Part shown: one piece after another, positions 9,901-19,042 of the stretch
Numbering within the stretch: the first letter of the stretch is position 1
Layout of the letters: each line of letters opens with the position of its first letter
Source: Gadus chalcogrammus
Lineage: Eukaryota; Chordata; Actinopteri; Gadiformes; Gadidae
Assembly: GCF_026213295.1 (NCBI RefSeq)
Contig: NC_079424.1
Coordinates: forward strand, 12,556,063-12,620,062
Direction of reading: 5' to 3'
DNA: 64,000 bases
The notes under the pieces: model-generated
The model's database searches: none
What the model was told of the DNA's origin: nothing
The model's input: the letters and a program-made list of their open reading frames with translations, nothing else
Program-made: the position numbers and the translations under genes

Positions 9901-12900
9901 CAAAATCTCCCACAAAGTTGCTGGCAATCAATACTTATATGACTAGTCCTACATCCCAGCTATTCCAAGTCACATGGTTCATTTTTAAACACTCCCTCTG
10001 GGTCTAGTGGTTAGGTTTTCTGTCTCTTTGTCAAACCTGGATTTCCATATATTGCTCTTACCCATATCTAACATTAACAGCTTATTTTAACTGAAGTCTG
10101 AAATTGCATTGATTTTGATCTGGTTTTCTAGATCAACTTCATTCCCTAGCATGTAGTGGAGCTTGCCTAAATTAATCCAGATGGAATCAAAAATATAAAA
10201 AATATATGAATATAAAAAATATTAACACAAATTTAACTTCAGAAAGGATGTTCGGTGATCAAAATGATCTCCGAAATAAGAAGTGAAAAACACACACATG
10301 TGCACACACAGTATGTGGCTGCAGGTCAGTTATGCAGACTTATTAAGAACAAATTGTCCTATATCCAGCCAATTCATGGTCACATGGTTTGTTTGAATAG
10401 CAGCTCCCTGGTGGTCTAGTGGTTAGGATTCGGCGCTCTCACCGCCGCGGCCCGGGTTCGATTCCCGGTCAGGGAACTAACCTTTAAGCAATTTTCTACA
10501 TAATGGTCAACTATCCAAAGATATTAATTTCAATTATTGTGTACATCTTAGTAAACACAAATGTAACTGCTAATTGAAACCCTTTGTATCAGAAGTTAAG
10601 AGATGTTAACCTATACATCTCCTGACAGTACATAAACATCTCTTGACTGAAAGAATAATTAAAAGTGCCAGAAGACCTACATCAAATTTCCTCTTTTTTT
10701 TTACAGAAATCTGGAATTTCTATGCATCATCCACTGTATTCCTGAAGTGTACAGAATGGGGGGGTGGGGGATCCTTGGTCAGTTACAGTAACTGATACAG
10801 TATTACATCATGCAAATCCCTTCCTTGCCAGCTCTCAGCACGTCACGCATGCTAAAAAAAAAAGAGTGCATTGACTAGATGACCTCAGGTCCCTGGTAGT
10901 CTAGTGGTTAGGATTCGGCGCTCTCACCGCCGCGGCCCGGGTTCGATTCCCGGTCAGGGAACACACCTTTAAGCAATTTTCTACATAATGGTCAACTATC
11001 CAAAGATATTAATTTCAATTATTGTGTACATCTTAGCAAACACACAAATGTAAATGCTAATTGAAAACATTTGTATCAGAAGTTAAGAGATGTTAACCTA
11101 TACATCTCCTGACAGTACAATCATCTCTTGACTGAAAGAATAACTAAAAGTGCCAGAAGACATACAACAAATTCCCTTTTTTTTTTTACAGAATTCTGGG
11201 ATTTCTGTGCATCATCCAATGTATTCCTGAAGTGTACAGAATGGGATGGTGGGGGGATCCTTGGTCAGTTACAGTAACTGATACAGTATTACATCACACA
11301 TATCCCTTCCTCACCAGCTGTCAGCGTGTCACACATGCTAAAAAAAAAAGAGTGCTTTGACAAGATGACCTCAGCTCCCTGGTGGTCTAGTGGTTAGGAT
11401 TCGGCGCTCTCACCGCCCGGGTTCGATTCCAGGTCAGGGAACTCACCTTTTCTGTCTCCTTATCAAACCTGGATTTCCATATATTCCTCTTACCCAAATC
11501 TAACAGGAACAGCTTATGTTAACTGAAGTCTGAAATTGCATAGATACATTGTTTTCTAGATCAACGTAATTCCCTAACATGTAGTGGAGCTTGCCTCAGT
11601 TAATTCAGATGGAATCAAAAATATAAAAAATATATTAATATAAAAAATATTAACACAAATTTAACTTCAGAAAGGATGTTGGGTGATCAAAATGATCTCC
11701 GAAATAAGAAGTGAAAAACACACACATGCATACACACACATGCGCAAACACTATGTGGCTGCAGGTCAGTTATGCAGACTAATTAAGAACAAATTGTACT
11801 ATATCAAGCGAATTTTAAGTCACATGGTTGGTTGATTAGCAGCTCCCTGGTGGTCTAGTGGTTAGGATTCGGCGCTCTCACCGCCGCGGCCCGGGTTCGA
11901 TTCCCGGTCAGGGAACTACCCTTTAAGCAATTTTCTACATAATGGTCAACTATCCAAAGATATTAATTTCAATTATTGTGTACATCTTAGTAAACACACA
12001 AATGTAAATGCTAATTGAAAACCTTTGTATCAGAAGTTAAGAGATGTTAACCTATACATCTCCTGACAGTACAAACATCTCTCGACTGAAAGAATAACTA
12101 AAAGTGCCAGAAGACCTACATCAAATTCCCTTTTTTTTTTCAGAATTCTTGGATTTCTGTGCATCATCCACTGTATTCCTGAAGTTTACAGAATGGGATG
12201 GTGGGGGGATCCTTGGTCAGTTACAGTAACTGATACAGTATTACATCACACAAATCCCTTCCTCGCCAGCTGTCAGCATGTCACACATGCTAAAAAAAAA
12301 GTGCATTGACAATATGCCCTCAGCTCCCTGGTGGTCTAGTGGTTAGGATTCGGCGCTCTCACCGCCGCGGCCCGGGTTCGATTCCCGGTCAGGGAACTAA
12401 CCTTTAAGCAATTTTCTACATAATGGTCTACTATCCAAAGATATTAATTTCAATTATTGTGTACATCTTAGTAAACACAAATGTAACTGCTAATTGAAAA
12501 CCTTTGTATCAGAAGTTAAGAGATGTTAACCTATACATCTCCTGACAGTACATAAACATCTCTTGACTGAAAGAATAATTAAAAGTGCCAGAAGACCTAC
12601 ATCAAATTTCCTCTTTTTTTTTACAGAAATCTGGAATTTCTGTGCATCATCCACTGTATTCCTGAAGTGTACAGAATGGGGGGGTGGGGGATCCTTGGTC
12701 AGTTACAGTAACTGATACAGTATTACATCATGCAAATCCCTTCCTTGCCAGCTCTCAGCACGTCACGCATGCTAAAAAAAAAAGAGTGCATTGACTAGAT
12801 GACCTCAGGTCCCTGGTAGTCTAGTGGTTAGGATTCGGCGCTCTCACCGCCGCGGCCCGGGTTCGATTCCCGGTCAGGGAACTCACCTTTTCTGTCTCCT

Positions 12901-15900
12901 TGTCAAACCTGGATTTCCATATATTCCTCTTACCCAAATCTGACAGGAACAGCTTATGTTAACTTGAGTCTGAAATTGCACAGATACATTGTTTTCTAGA
13001 TCAAAGTAATTCCCTAACATGTAGTGGAGCTTGCCTCAGTTAATTCAGTAGGAATCAGAAATATAAAAAATATATTAATATAGAAAATATTAACCCAAAA
13101 TAAACTCCAGAAAGGATTTTGGGTTATCACAATGATCTCCGAAATAAGAAGTGAAAAACACACACATGCACATTAGAGCATGGAAACCCGACCAATGCCC
13201 GATGGTACCCGACAGGCCGGGTCGAGTTCGGACAAATATTTGAAATTATGCTCGGGTTCGGGTCGGGCTCGGTCACAACTGCGCGATAAGGCGTTGGGAG
13301 TTGGCGTCGGCATTGCTTCTGTTTTAACGTTAATTTTACTTTGCTGGGGACACTCGTGTTTAATTTTAATTTCATAGGCTACCTGTCCTACAGAACCTCG
13401 TGTCATTTTGTGGAATATATCGTTATCGTGTGTGGATTTCAATTGGTTATGATTCTGCGCAACAAGAGCACGTTAATAGCGAGCACAAGAGTGCTTGCTG
13501 TTAACGCGTGCTTGCTTGTTGCGCTCATCTTTTGACTTTTCTAAATGCCTTGCAGTTGTTTAATAAGGGCGTACTTTCATATACACAAATGTAAACATGT
13601 CATTAGGATGAGAAAAAATAGAACTTAACTGTGTCGGGCTCGAACATATCTAGATGTCGGGGTCGGGCTCGGTTACTTCTCTATCGGACGCAGGCTGGGC
13701 TCAGACAGAAAAATGCGTCCTGTTCAGCACTCTAATGCACACACACATGCACACATACACTATGTGGCTGAAGGTCAGTTATGCAGACTAATTAAGAACA
13801 AATAGTCCTTTATCCAGCCAATTGAAGGTCACATGGTTGGGTTGATTAGCAGCTCCCTGGTGGTCTAGTGGTTAGGATTCTGAGCAGTCACGATGCTGAC
13901 CGTAGACAGCCCGTAACCTAAGTCTGTCCCTACGTGATGTGCTGAACTTGAACATTGTTCCCAATCTTTCCCTGGGTGAGTGCAATCTAACCTATCTAGG
14001 GGGTTAGGTGGGAGGTACCCACCACAGGTCCGTCTCTCACACTCCGCACCGGCTCCTCGTCCCGGTTGGATGAACCATCAGTCCCGCTGACCAGCCCGCG
14101 CCTTGATCCAGTCTTTAAATCACCATGTATATATATATACAGTATATTTATCCCAAAAGTGTTCCCTTCATGGAACGTCCGAGCAGCGCGAGTCCCTCAG
14201 GTTATTCTCCTTCTCTCGACTCTCACCTCAGGCCACGTTTATACGTAGCAGGGTATTTATAGAAACAAATATTCCCCCCCCTCCGTTTTCAAAAATAACA
14301 TGTGCACACAATATCGTTTTCAAAAAAGTTGTTGTTTACATCAAAACACATAAATACGCCGTTGAGTGCAATTAAAGCCATGCAAGCCAATCAGTATCCG
14401 CAGAATCAACAACAACGAATAACACAAGCGTCTTCCTGTAACAAACAAACTGTAAACATAGGGTGCTCATATGACGTTAAGCATTTCCTGGCGCATAATG
14501 TGACGCTTCAGAACCTAAAACCCCGTTTCCCCCCGTTGACACGACAACACTTAACCAGCGTTTTCAGAAATGTTTTTAGAAATGATCGTTTTCTGTGACA
14601 AAAACTGCGTTTTCGTGTAAATGAGAGGCCAATCCGCGTGGAAATATCTGCGTTTTCCCTTCGTGTAAACGGGGCCTTTCTCAAACTCTCCAGACCTCCC
14701 CCTCAGCTGTTGCTACTTACCTGTGATGAGAACCTCAACACCTCCCCCTCTGTGTGACGTCAGTACTGACCCTAACCCTAAGCACATGCTACCCTACCGT
14801 AACAGGCACTCTCACCACCGCGGCCAGGGTTCGATACCCGGTGGGAACTAACCGTTAAGCAATTTTCTACATAATGGTCAACTATCCAAAGATATTAATT
14901 TCAATTATTGTGTACATCTTAGTAAACACAGAAATGTAAATGCTAATAGCAAACTTTTGTATCAGAAGTTAAGAGATGTTAACCTATACATCTCTTGACA
15001 GTACATAAACATCTCTTGACTGATAATATAACTAAAACTGCCAGAAGACATACGTCAAATTTCCTTTCATTGACAGAATTCTGGAGTTTCTGTGCATCAT
15101 CCCCTGTATTCCTGAAGTGTAGCTGTCAGCACGTCACACATTCTAAAAAAAATAGTGCATTGACCACATGACCTCAGGTCCCTGGTGGTCTAGCGGTTAG
15201 GATTCTGCGCTCTCACCGCCACGGCCCGGGTTTGATTCCCGGTCAGGGAACTCAACTCTATGTCTGAAATTAATTTAAAGGAACTTAATACCTGACTCAT
15301 TGCAGCACTTCCTCTAAGCATGTACTGGTCTGGCACTTTATGTAAACGTATTGTATGTTGTATTTCCAGGCCCATCTAAATCTAAATGAAATGACTCTTA
15401 ACAATGTCCTCTGCCCAGTCTACTCTATATCAGCCAGGATGAACCCAACATAGCTCATTGATGTTCTAGTGGTTAGGATTTGGGGCTCACACCGCCGGGG
15501 CATGCGTTTCATTCCCAGTCAGGGAACAATGATTTTGAAGAGCTTTCTCTTTTCAACACATGTGGGACGCAAACCATGAATAAGAATTAAGTACCTGGGA
15601 TGATCTATCCTTTATAGATATGTCTTAAGTCATAGAATTGTATTTCATGGTGGTCTTGTAATGAAAGGCAATGAAAGCCATAATGACCACTTTTTGTTTC
15701 GAGCATTCGGTAACTTTAAGTTACGTCAGTCTGCATCAGACGTTACTGTGTCTTTCTACTGGACATTTAGGGAGCACTTGAACATTGTGCAGTGTATCTT
15801 GCATTACCAAGATTGCAGCGGACTCTTGTGATCTCCCTCAGCCGCCAGTGATGCTCTGCTCAGACTGCAGTGCCCTCCCATCTCTCCGTGCTGGATGAAG

Positions 15901-18900
15901 TCCTCCTTATACCTGCACCGCAAACACAAGGTGGGTTCACACAGGGAAACAGAACAATACTTTCGCTGTAAACTCCTGGCATTCACCAATGTCAAGATAA
16001 GGCAGTGGCATGACCTTTCGTGACCTCTGCGCGGGCTCCGTAAGTCCAAGTAAAGGTTGGTCGCCTGACAGAACCGAGTGTGGCGGCTGCACCGTAACGA
16101 TGAATCCCCCTATAATTAAAAACAGAACTTTATTTAATTGCATGAGGCCCAGTGTTTTCCACACCAACTGAACATCTTGACCAATATATTCTAGCAATCA
16201 GCCACGAGAGGCCGTGGCTTACCGCGATGTATCAACCGATAGGGGGCGATGTTGCTCTGAAACCCCCTAGCTGTTAATCAGGCCGTCAAGTGGCTTAATG
16301 CTTGAATGTAACAGTTATTAAAACAGTAACTTAAAACTACCTCGTAAGATTTCATAAAGTAAACACACAGCAAAAGAAAATGTGGTGATTTATTGAATTT
16401 GTATTAATACAAAAAAAATTCATATGCGAAACAGATCTGTGTTAATAGAGGATTTTACTACGCCTTTGAGCCAATCAGAATCAAGGACCGGAACTAGACG
16501 TTTATTCAGCCACTGCATTGTTGAATATACGGTCAAATACATAGTTATGTTTAGTAGATGTTTTCTTGACAAGGAAAAAAAAAAAAAATAAGCTGATTCA
16601 GCCAAAAAATAATGTTATAGCTGAAAGTATTTAATATGCAATTGTGTTGGTAACTGTGGTATAACCTGAACAAACCACGACGGGGTGTCCTGTTATTGGA
16701 AATAATGTACAACCTTATTGAAGGACAAACAATAATAACAGGATAACCCAGCATGGTTTATCCCTTACATACTGAGTCCATAGTGCTCCGTCTTTATGTA
16801 CAACACCTGTGCTACTGTTTGTTCCTGTTGACTCCTGTGCATCCTGCGGAACAGAGGATATGAGTGAACTCACAGGTCTGCTAGCTGCGCATAGAGTCTC
16901 CATCTCAGAGAGCCGCTCCCTGACGTAACCAAAGTCTCCCTGCTTCCAAAACAGATCCCGGGCTGCTTCCACCGTCGGAGCCCTGTAGGGGTTTAACATC
17001 AGATACTGAAGATTAATACATTCTATAATTAGTTAGATTACAGTTCTAAAATACCACATTGTCTTTTGTGATAATTAAATGTATGAAAAAAATTAGTTTT
17101 TTTTCATAGTTAGTTAATTTTCACTATAATTAGTGTTTCTTTCCCACGGCTCACATCACATTTACATCACATTTTGTTACATTTGTTGAAATTCTCTTAA
17201 TATCCCGACAGCAATCAATAAATCATATGCTCCAAAAAAAGGGGGTAATTAAATGGGGTCTGTGGCTGTCCAAAGCCTGTTAGAAACCTGTCCAATCATT
17301 TAATTGGCTTACCTGATGGTGTACCTACCTACCCGGCTACCTGTGAACAATAATTGGACCTGATGCTAAAGCTAGCGGGCTAGAGCAGTTCTTCGGGGAG
17401 GGGATTTGGAGGGAAGCCTCGTATTTCTTTCAGTTGGATACTAGTTGGATAAATCTAGCTAACCCTTCAATTTGAGACCAATTTGAGGCTTTAAGAGATT
17501 CTGAGGGAAAAGTTAGAGCGAGCCAGCCAGGAGTCGAACCTGGAATCTTCTGATCCGTAGTCAGACGCGTTATCCATTGCGCCACTGGCCCTCTGTGAAG
17601 AACTGCAGGAGATGAAGATTTAAAAAAACCCTCGTGTCCTAGACCCAATGGATTTAAAAATCAATAAAGCAAGAACATCGACATTGCCATCAGTCTGACC
17701 GTTACTGTAAGTTGAAAACAACGACCTAACCATGTGTTTGTGGACAACCAGCTTGGAAACGTACCATCTGACATCAGCTTTGGAGCACACAGGGTAACCG
17801 AAGCGCTTCTCAAGAGCGCAGTGCTTCTCATAGCCCCAACAGGCCGACAGATTCCCCAGTGCATCCTGTGTAAGGGCATATGAAAAACCTTAGTAAGAGA
17901 CTTTCCAAGGGTCTAACTCAGTGGTTCTCAAACTTTTTATACTGCGTACCACCACAGAAAATATTTGTCTCTCAAAGTACCACCATTATGACAGATGTTA
18001 TATAATATAACAACATACAGTAGCGTAGGCCTGCGGCGCTTTTCAGCTGAGCACGTCTCATGAAGGAGGCACATTTATTCTTAAAATTCATATTATTTAT
18101 TGTTAGCTGTTGTCAGCTGTACACAGTGGTAGCACTAGAACAGAGACACGGAAACACATACACATAAACACACAGCAAGTGAGAACATGATCTCATAGTA
18201 AATGTATTGATTCGTATTTCGTACTAGTATTTTGATAGCAGGGTTTGTTATTAATCTAACAAAAAGACAATTCTAATTCCCCAGCGTACCACTTGATAGC
18301 GCATCGCGTACCATAGTTGGAGAACCACTGGCCTAACTAAAATTAACTAAAACAAAAGAATGAATTAGTCATTTATTTCAACCACCACCAGCACTATATA
18401 CCCAAGGTCTACGAAGTTCCAATAATGGGGAGGGAAATAATACACTAGACTGGAGGCATACACCAAAACAGTCATCACACGTCTTTGTTCTCAACAATTA
18501 CTGTTGTTGTGCTGCAAATATTCCTGGTAAAAGGCAGATCCCTTAATCCATTAAAAACTGGTCAGTTATTACTTTTGAACTTTACATTGGCTTTGTAATC
18601 TTCCGCATGATGATTCGTTTGAGATCTCTCTCTATTCCATGGCTGAATGCTTCTAGCTCTGACAATCTTTCAAAGGGTATGAATATTGTATTTCTAACTA
18701 ATGAAAACAAATGAATGGAAGGGGAAAATCCGACAAGTATGAATGTAGTCAGTAACACAATCTACCTCCACCTCATATCCAAACACTAACACAGATGAAC
18801 ACACCCACCCACCCACAGAAAGGCTAATATCTTACTTTAAAAGGGCAGAGAGGGTCCTGGTGGCAGAGCTTGGAGACTCCCTGGTTGTTGCGTAGGAAGT

Positions 18901-19042
18901 AGGGTATGTGCTCTGGGGGCAGAGACAGGCTGCTGTAGTCGAACAGTGGTGCCGCTGGACGGTGGCCAAGCTTCCCAGGCTCCGCGGAGGTGATCGAAGT
19001 TGACGCAACGACTATGGCCAGCGCTAGTAGCAGCAGCAGCAT
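3928..19042 (-). CDS. eogt: eogt, EGF-domain-specific O-GlcNAc transferase (5' part, 9 coding exons)
   Basis: EOGT is an ER-lumen glycosyltransferase (GT61 family) that adds O-linked GlcNAc to EGF repeats of secreted and membrane proteins such as Notch. Nine minus-strand exons join in a consistent phase: 19042-18836, 17865-17765, 16982-16874, 16109-16015, 15912-15808, 6887-6781, 6425-6322, 4412-4320 and 3999-3928. Together they make 993 nt, or 331 codons. The protein opens with a signal peptide ([20 protein letters not shown]) and carries family segments seen in human [76 protein letters not shown] and FYNTPL. Human EOGT is about 527 residues, so the last 40% or so lies left of the window. 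The intron between exons 5 and 6 is 8.9 kb and contains tRNA array 2; the intron after exon 9 contains array 1. All introns are GT-AG. The identification is firm; exon edges come from reading frame and splice sites only. Confidence 0.95.
4320..4412 (-). CDS. eogt: eogt coding exon 8
   Basis: 31 codons in phase 0: [13 protein letters not shown] and [14 protein letters not shown]. Acceptor TTTTCAG, donor GTAAAT. Confidence 0.93.
4537..6263. mobile_element. 1.7-kb TIR element (TTAA flanks) with a nested hAT remnant
   Basis: The ends are inverted copies of AGGTCCCATGACATG, each flanked by TTAA (4533-4536 and 6264-6267). A TTAA duplication is typical of piggyBac-type insertion, but the terminal bases are not the usual CCC, so the superfamily is uncertain. 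No transposase open frame is seen. The element sits in the eogt intron between exons 7 and 8. At 4922-5600 it holds a second, AT-rich segment with GAGTACTCG motifs near both ends. Confidence 0.75.
5198..5473 (-). pseudogene. BED zinc-finger fragment of a hAT transposase
   Basis: A 91-residue open frame contains [20 protein letters not shown] followed by QHMLLKH. That is a C-x2-C ... H-x4-H BED-type finger like those at the N-terminus of hAT/ZBED transposases. The rest of a transposase is absent. The right flank (CGATTCCTCACGCCCATCCCTA, ending near 5595) looks like a hAT terminus. Confidence 0.6.
6322..6425 (-). CDS. eogt: eogt coding exon 7 (GT61 catalytic core)
   Basis: Encodes [19 protein letters not shown] and [15 protein letters not shown], a highly conserved catalytic-domain stretch. 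The exon lies only 59 bp from the right end of a 1.7-kb TIR element. Confidence 0.94.
6537..6625. repeat. 45-bp tandem duplication in an eogt intron
   Basis: The segment AACCAGGAGAAGTCTCATTG with its continuation through TTAGAAATCTCTTTTAC occurs twice in direct succession, almost without change. Confidence 0.85.
6781..6887 (-). CDS. eogt: eogt coding exon 6
   Basis: Encodes [18 protein letters not shown] and [17 protein letters not shown], matching the human AELQSYTQLNFRPIEDAKC and EKPTYFMKLDAG segments. No open-frame scan of usable length would show it; it was found by reading the minus strand between larger exons. Confidence 0.93.
6888..8640. other. eogt intron 5, left part, no recognised gene
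   Basis: Nothing is recognised here. Short open frames on both strands show no family motifs and are read as chance. Confidence 0.6.
8644..8715 (+). pseudogene. tRNA-Glu pseudogene, stray array-1 type unit
   Basis: 72 nt with the CTC anticodon retained but A14T, C30G, C32G, two T-stem changes (51-52) and a broken acceptor end. Its downstream flank (GTGATGTCCCAGCAAATC, TTTAGTGATATCAAAGTATTC) is the array-1 spacer, not the array-2 spacer. Confidence 0.85.
9084..9149 (+). pseudogene. Possible tRNA-Glu fossil
   Basis: A stretch ending GGGATCGATTCCCCGACAG then AGAAC resembles the T-arm and acceptor end of a decayed tRNA-Glu, preceded by a weak anticodon-arm-like ACTCGCGCATCC. Weak match only. 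Confidence 0.3.
9554..9625 (+). tRNA. tRNA-Glu(CTC), canonical
   Basis: All 72 nt equal the canonical vertebrate tRNA-Glu(CTC), including C66, so the acceptor pair is G6-C66. First intact gene of array 2. Confidence 0.95.
9993..10014 (+). pseudogene. tRNA-Glu 5' fragment (internal deletion)
   Basis: TCCCTCTGGGTCTAGTGGTT followed by AGG, then a jump straight into the TTTTCTGTCTC spacer found about 8 nt after intact copies. The anticodon arm, T arm and acceptor 3' side were deleted with the first bases of the spacer. Confidence 0.8.
10405..10476 (+). tRNA. tRNA-Glu(CTC), canonical
   Basis: 72-nt canonical sequence. A TTTT run lies about 14 nt after the gene in the spacer AACCTTTAAGCAATTTTC. 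Confidence 0.95.
10890..10961 (+). tRNA. tRNA-Glu(CTC), G9A variant
   Basis: Canonical except G9A (GGTAGTCTAG) in the A-box region. It shares this change and its whole upstream flank with the copy at 12810. Confidence 0.85.
11376..11441 (+). pseudogene. tRNA-Glu(CTC) pseudogene, 6-nt deletion
   Basis: 66 nt. Six bases are lost across the 3' side of the anticodon stem and the variable loop (CACCGCCCGGG), and one T-stem C is A. The cloverleaf cannot close. Confidence 0.9.
11844..11915 (+). tRNA. tRNA-Glu(CTC), canonical
   Basis: 72-nt canonical sequence in array 2 with the CTTTAAGCAATTTTC spacer and its TTTT run downstream. Confidence 0.95.
12325..12396 (+). tRNA. tRNA-Glu(CTC), canonical
   Basis: 72-nt canonical sequence. 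It heads the 557-bp segment that is nearly identical to 10405-10961. Confidence 0.95.
12810..12881 (+). tRNA. tRNA-Glu(CTC), G9A variant
   Basis: Same 72 nt as the copy at 10890, including G9A. Its downstream spacer is the CTCACCTTTTCTGTCTCC type, with TTTT about 7 nt after the gene. Confidence 0.85.
13174..13734. mobile_element. 561-bp non-autonomous hAT-type element
   Basis: Ends TAGAGCATGGAAACC and CTGTTCAGCACTCTA are imperfect inverted repeats. The flanks ATGCACAT (13166-13173) and ATGCACAC (13735-13742) form an 8-bp target duplication with one mismatch. Two internal GGGTCGGGCTCGG motifs occur. No transposase frame. Sister array units show the empty site. Confidence 0.85.
13854..13880 (+). 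pseudogene. tRNA-Glu 5' half, split by an insertion
   Basis: The first 27 nt of a canonical tRNA-Glu (acceptor 5' side and D arm), interrupted after GATTC. The 3' half resumes at 14805 with the normal array spacer beyond it. Confidence 0.85.
13881..14804. mobile_element. 924-bp insertion inside a tRNA-Glu gene
   Basis: Defined by the two halves of the interrupted tRNA. No clear terminal inverted repeats at its own edges. It contains a smaller inverted-repeat element at about 14230-14678, so the outer piece may be an insertion or a rearrangement joint. Confidence 0.7.
14230..14678. mobile_element. MITE-like element with GGCC(C/A)CGTTTA termini
   Basis: Left end AGGCCACGTTTATACG and right end CGTGTAAACGGGGCCT are inverted copies. 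The interior is AT-rich with GTTTTC motifs and no transposase. The target duplication is unclear. Confidence 0.7.
14805..14847 (+). pseudogene. tRNA-Glu 3' half, split by an insertion
   Basis: GGCACTCTCACCACCGCGG and the following T arm (GGTTCGATACCCGG) with several substitutions, then the AACTAACCGTTAAGC spacer. Complements the 5' half at 13854. Confidence 0.85.
15179..15250 (+). pseudogene. tRNA-Glu(CTC) pseudogene
   Basis: 72 nt with T16C, G28T, G43A and B-box C55T. Two anticodon-stem pairs are broken. Confidence 0.8.
15455..15526 (+). pseudogene. Highly decayed tRNA-Glu copy
   Basis: 72-nt length kept and TTCTAGTGGTTAGGATT recognisable, but the anticodon arm reads GGGGCTCACACCG and the T arm has many changes. 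Confidence 0.7.
15808..15912 (-). CDS. eogt: eogt coding exon 5
   Basis: Encodes [19 protein letters not shown] and [10 protein letters not shown]. The donor GTAATG opens the 8.9-kb intron that contains tRNA-Glu array 2. Confidence 0.93.
16015..16109 (-). CDS. eogt: eogt coding exon 4
   Basis: Encodes [14 protein letters not shown] followed by [18 protein letters not shown], equivalent to the human [18 protein letters not shown] region. The donor is GTCATG, weaker than the other sites, but the join to exon 5 restores an ERYKEDF junction. Confidence 0.9.
16874..16982 (-). CDS. eogt: eogt coding exon 3
   Basis: Acceptor CTACAG, donor GTGAGT. Encodes [19 protein letters not shown] and [11 protein letters not shown], matching the human segment with the IFWKQADFGYARERL core. 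Confidence 0.93.
17519..17591 (-). tRNA. tRNA-Arg(ACG), intronic and sense to eogt
   Basis: 73 nt, GGGCCAGTGGCGCAATGG ... anticodon loop CTACGGA (ACG) ... CTGGCTGGCTCG, equal to the vertebrate tRNA-Arg(ACG). The TTTT terminator lies 7 nt downstream (17511-17508). It sits between eogt exons 2 and 3. Confidence 0.95.
17765..17865 (-). CDS. eogt: eogt coding exon 2
   Basis: Acceptor ACACAG, donor GTACGT. Encodes [16 protein letters not shown] and [14 protein letters not shown], the cysteine-rich N-terminal part of the enzyme. Confidence 0.93.
17919..18330. mobile_element. 412-bp hAT MITE
   Basis: Ends CAGTGGTTCTCAAACT and AGTTGGAGAACCACTG are inverted repeats of a known hAT type. Flanks GTCTAACT and GCCTAACT (8 bp, one mismatch) are the target duplication. 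Located in eogt intron 1. Confidence 0.88.
18836..19042 (-). CDS. eogt: eogt coding exon 1 (signal peptide)
   Basis: 69 codons from the ATG at 19042 to a GTAAGA donor. It encodes a leucine-rich signal peptide followed by the family segment [10 protein letters not shown] and a DPLCPFK end. An overlapping ATG ten bases upstream opens a different frame with no homology. Confidence 0.93.

Larger units (their letters stand above)
9554..15250 (+). repeat. Tandem array 2 of tRNA-Glu(CTC) units
   Basis: Units of about 470-486 bp with two spacer types: P (CTTTAAGCAATTTTCTAC ...) and Q (CTCACCTTTTCTGTCTC ...). Order from 10405 is P, P, Q, P, P, Q, so three genes form a period of about 1,435-1,440 bp. 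A 561-bp hAT insertion lies in one Q spacer and a 924-bp insertion splits one gene. The array lies antisense inside eogt intron 5. Confidence 0.92.
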
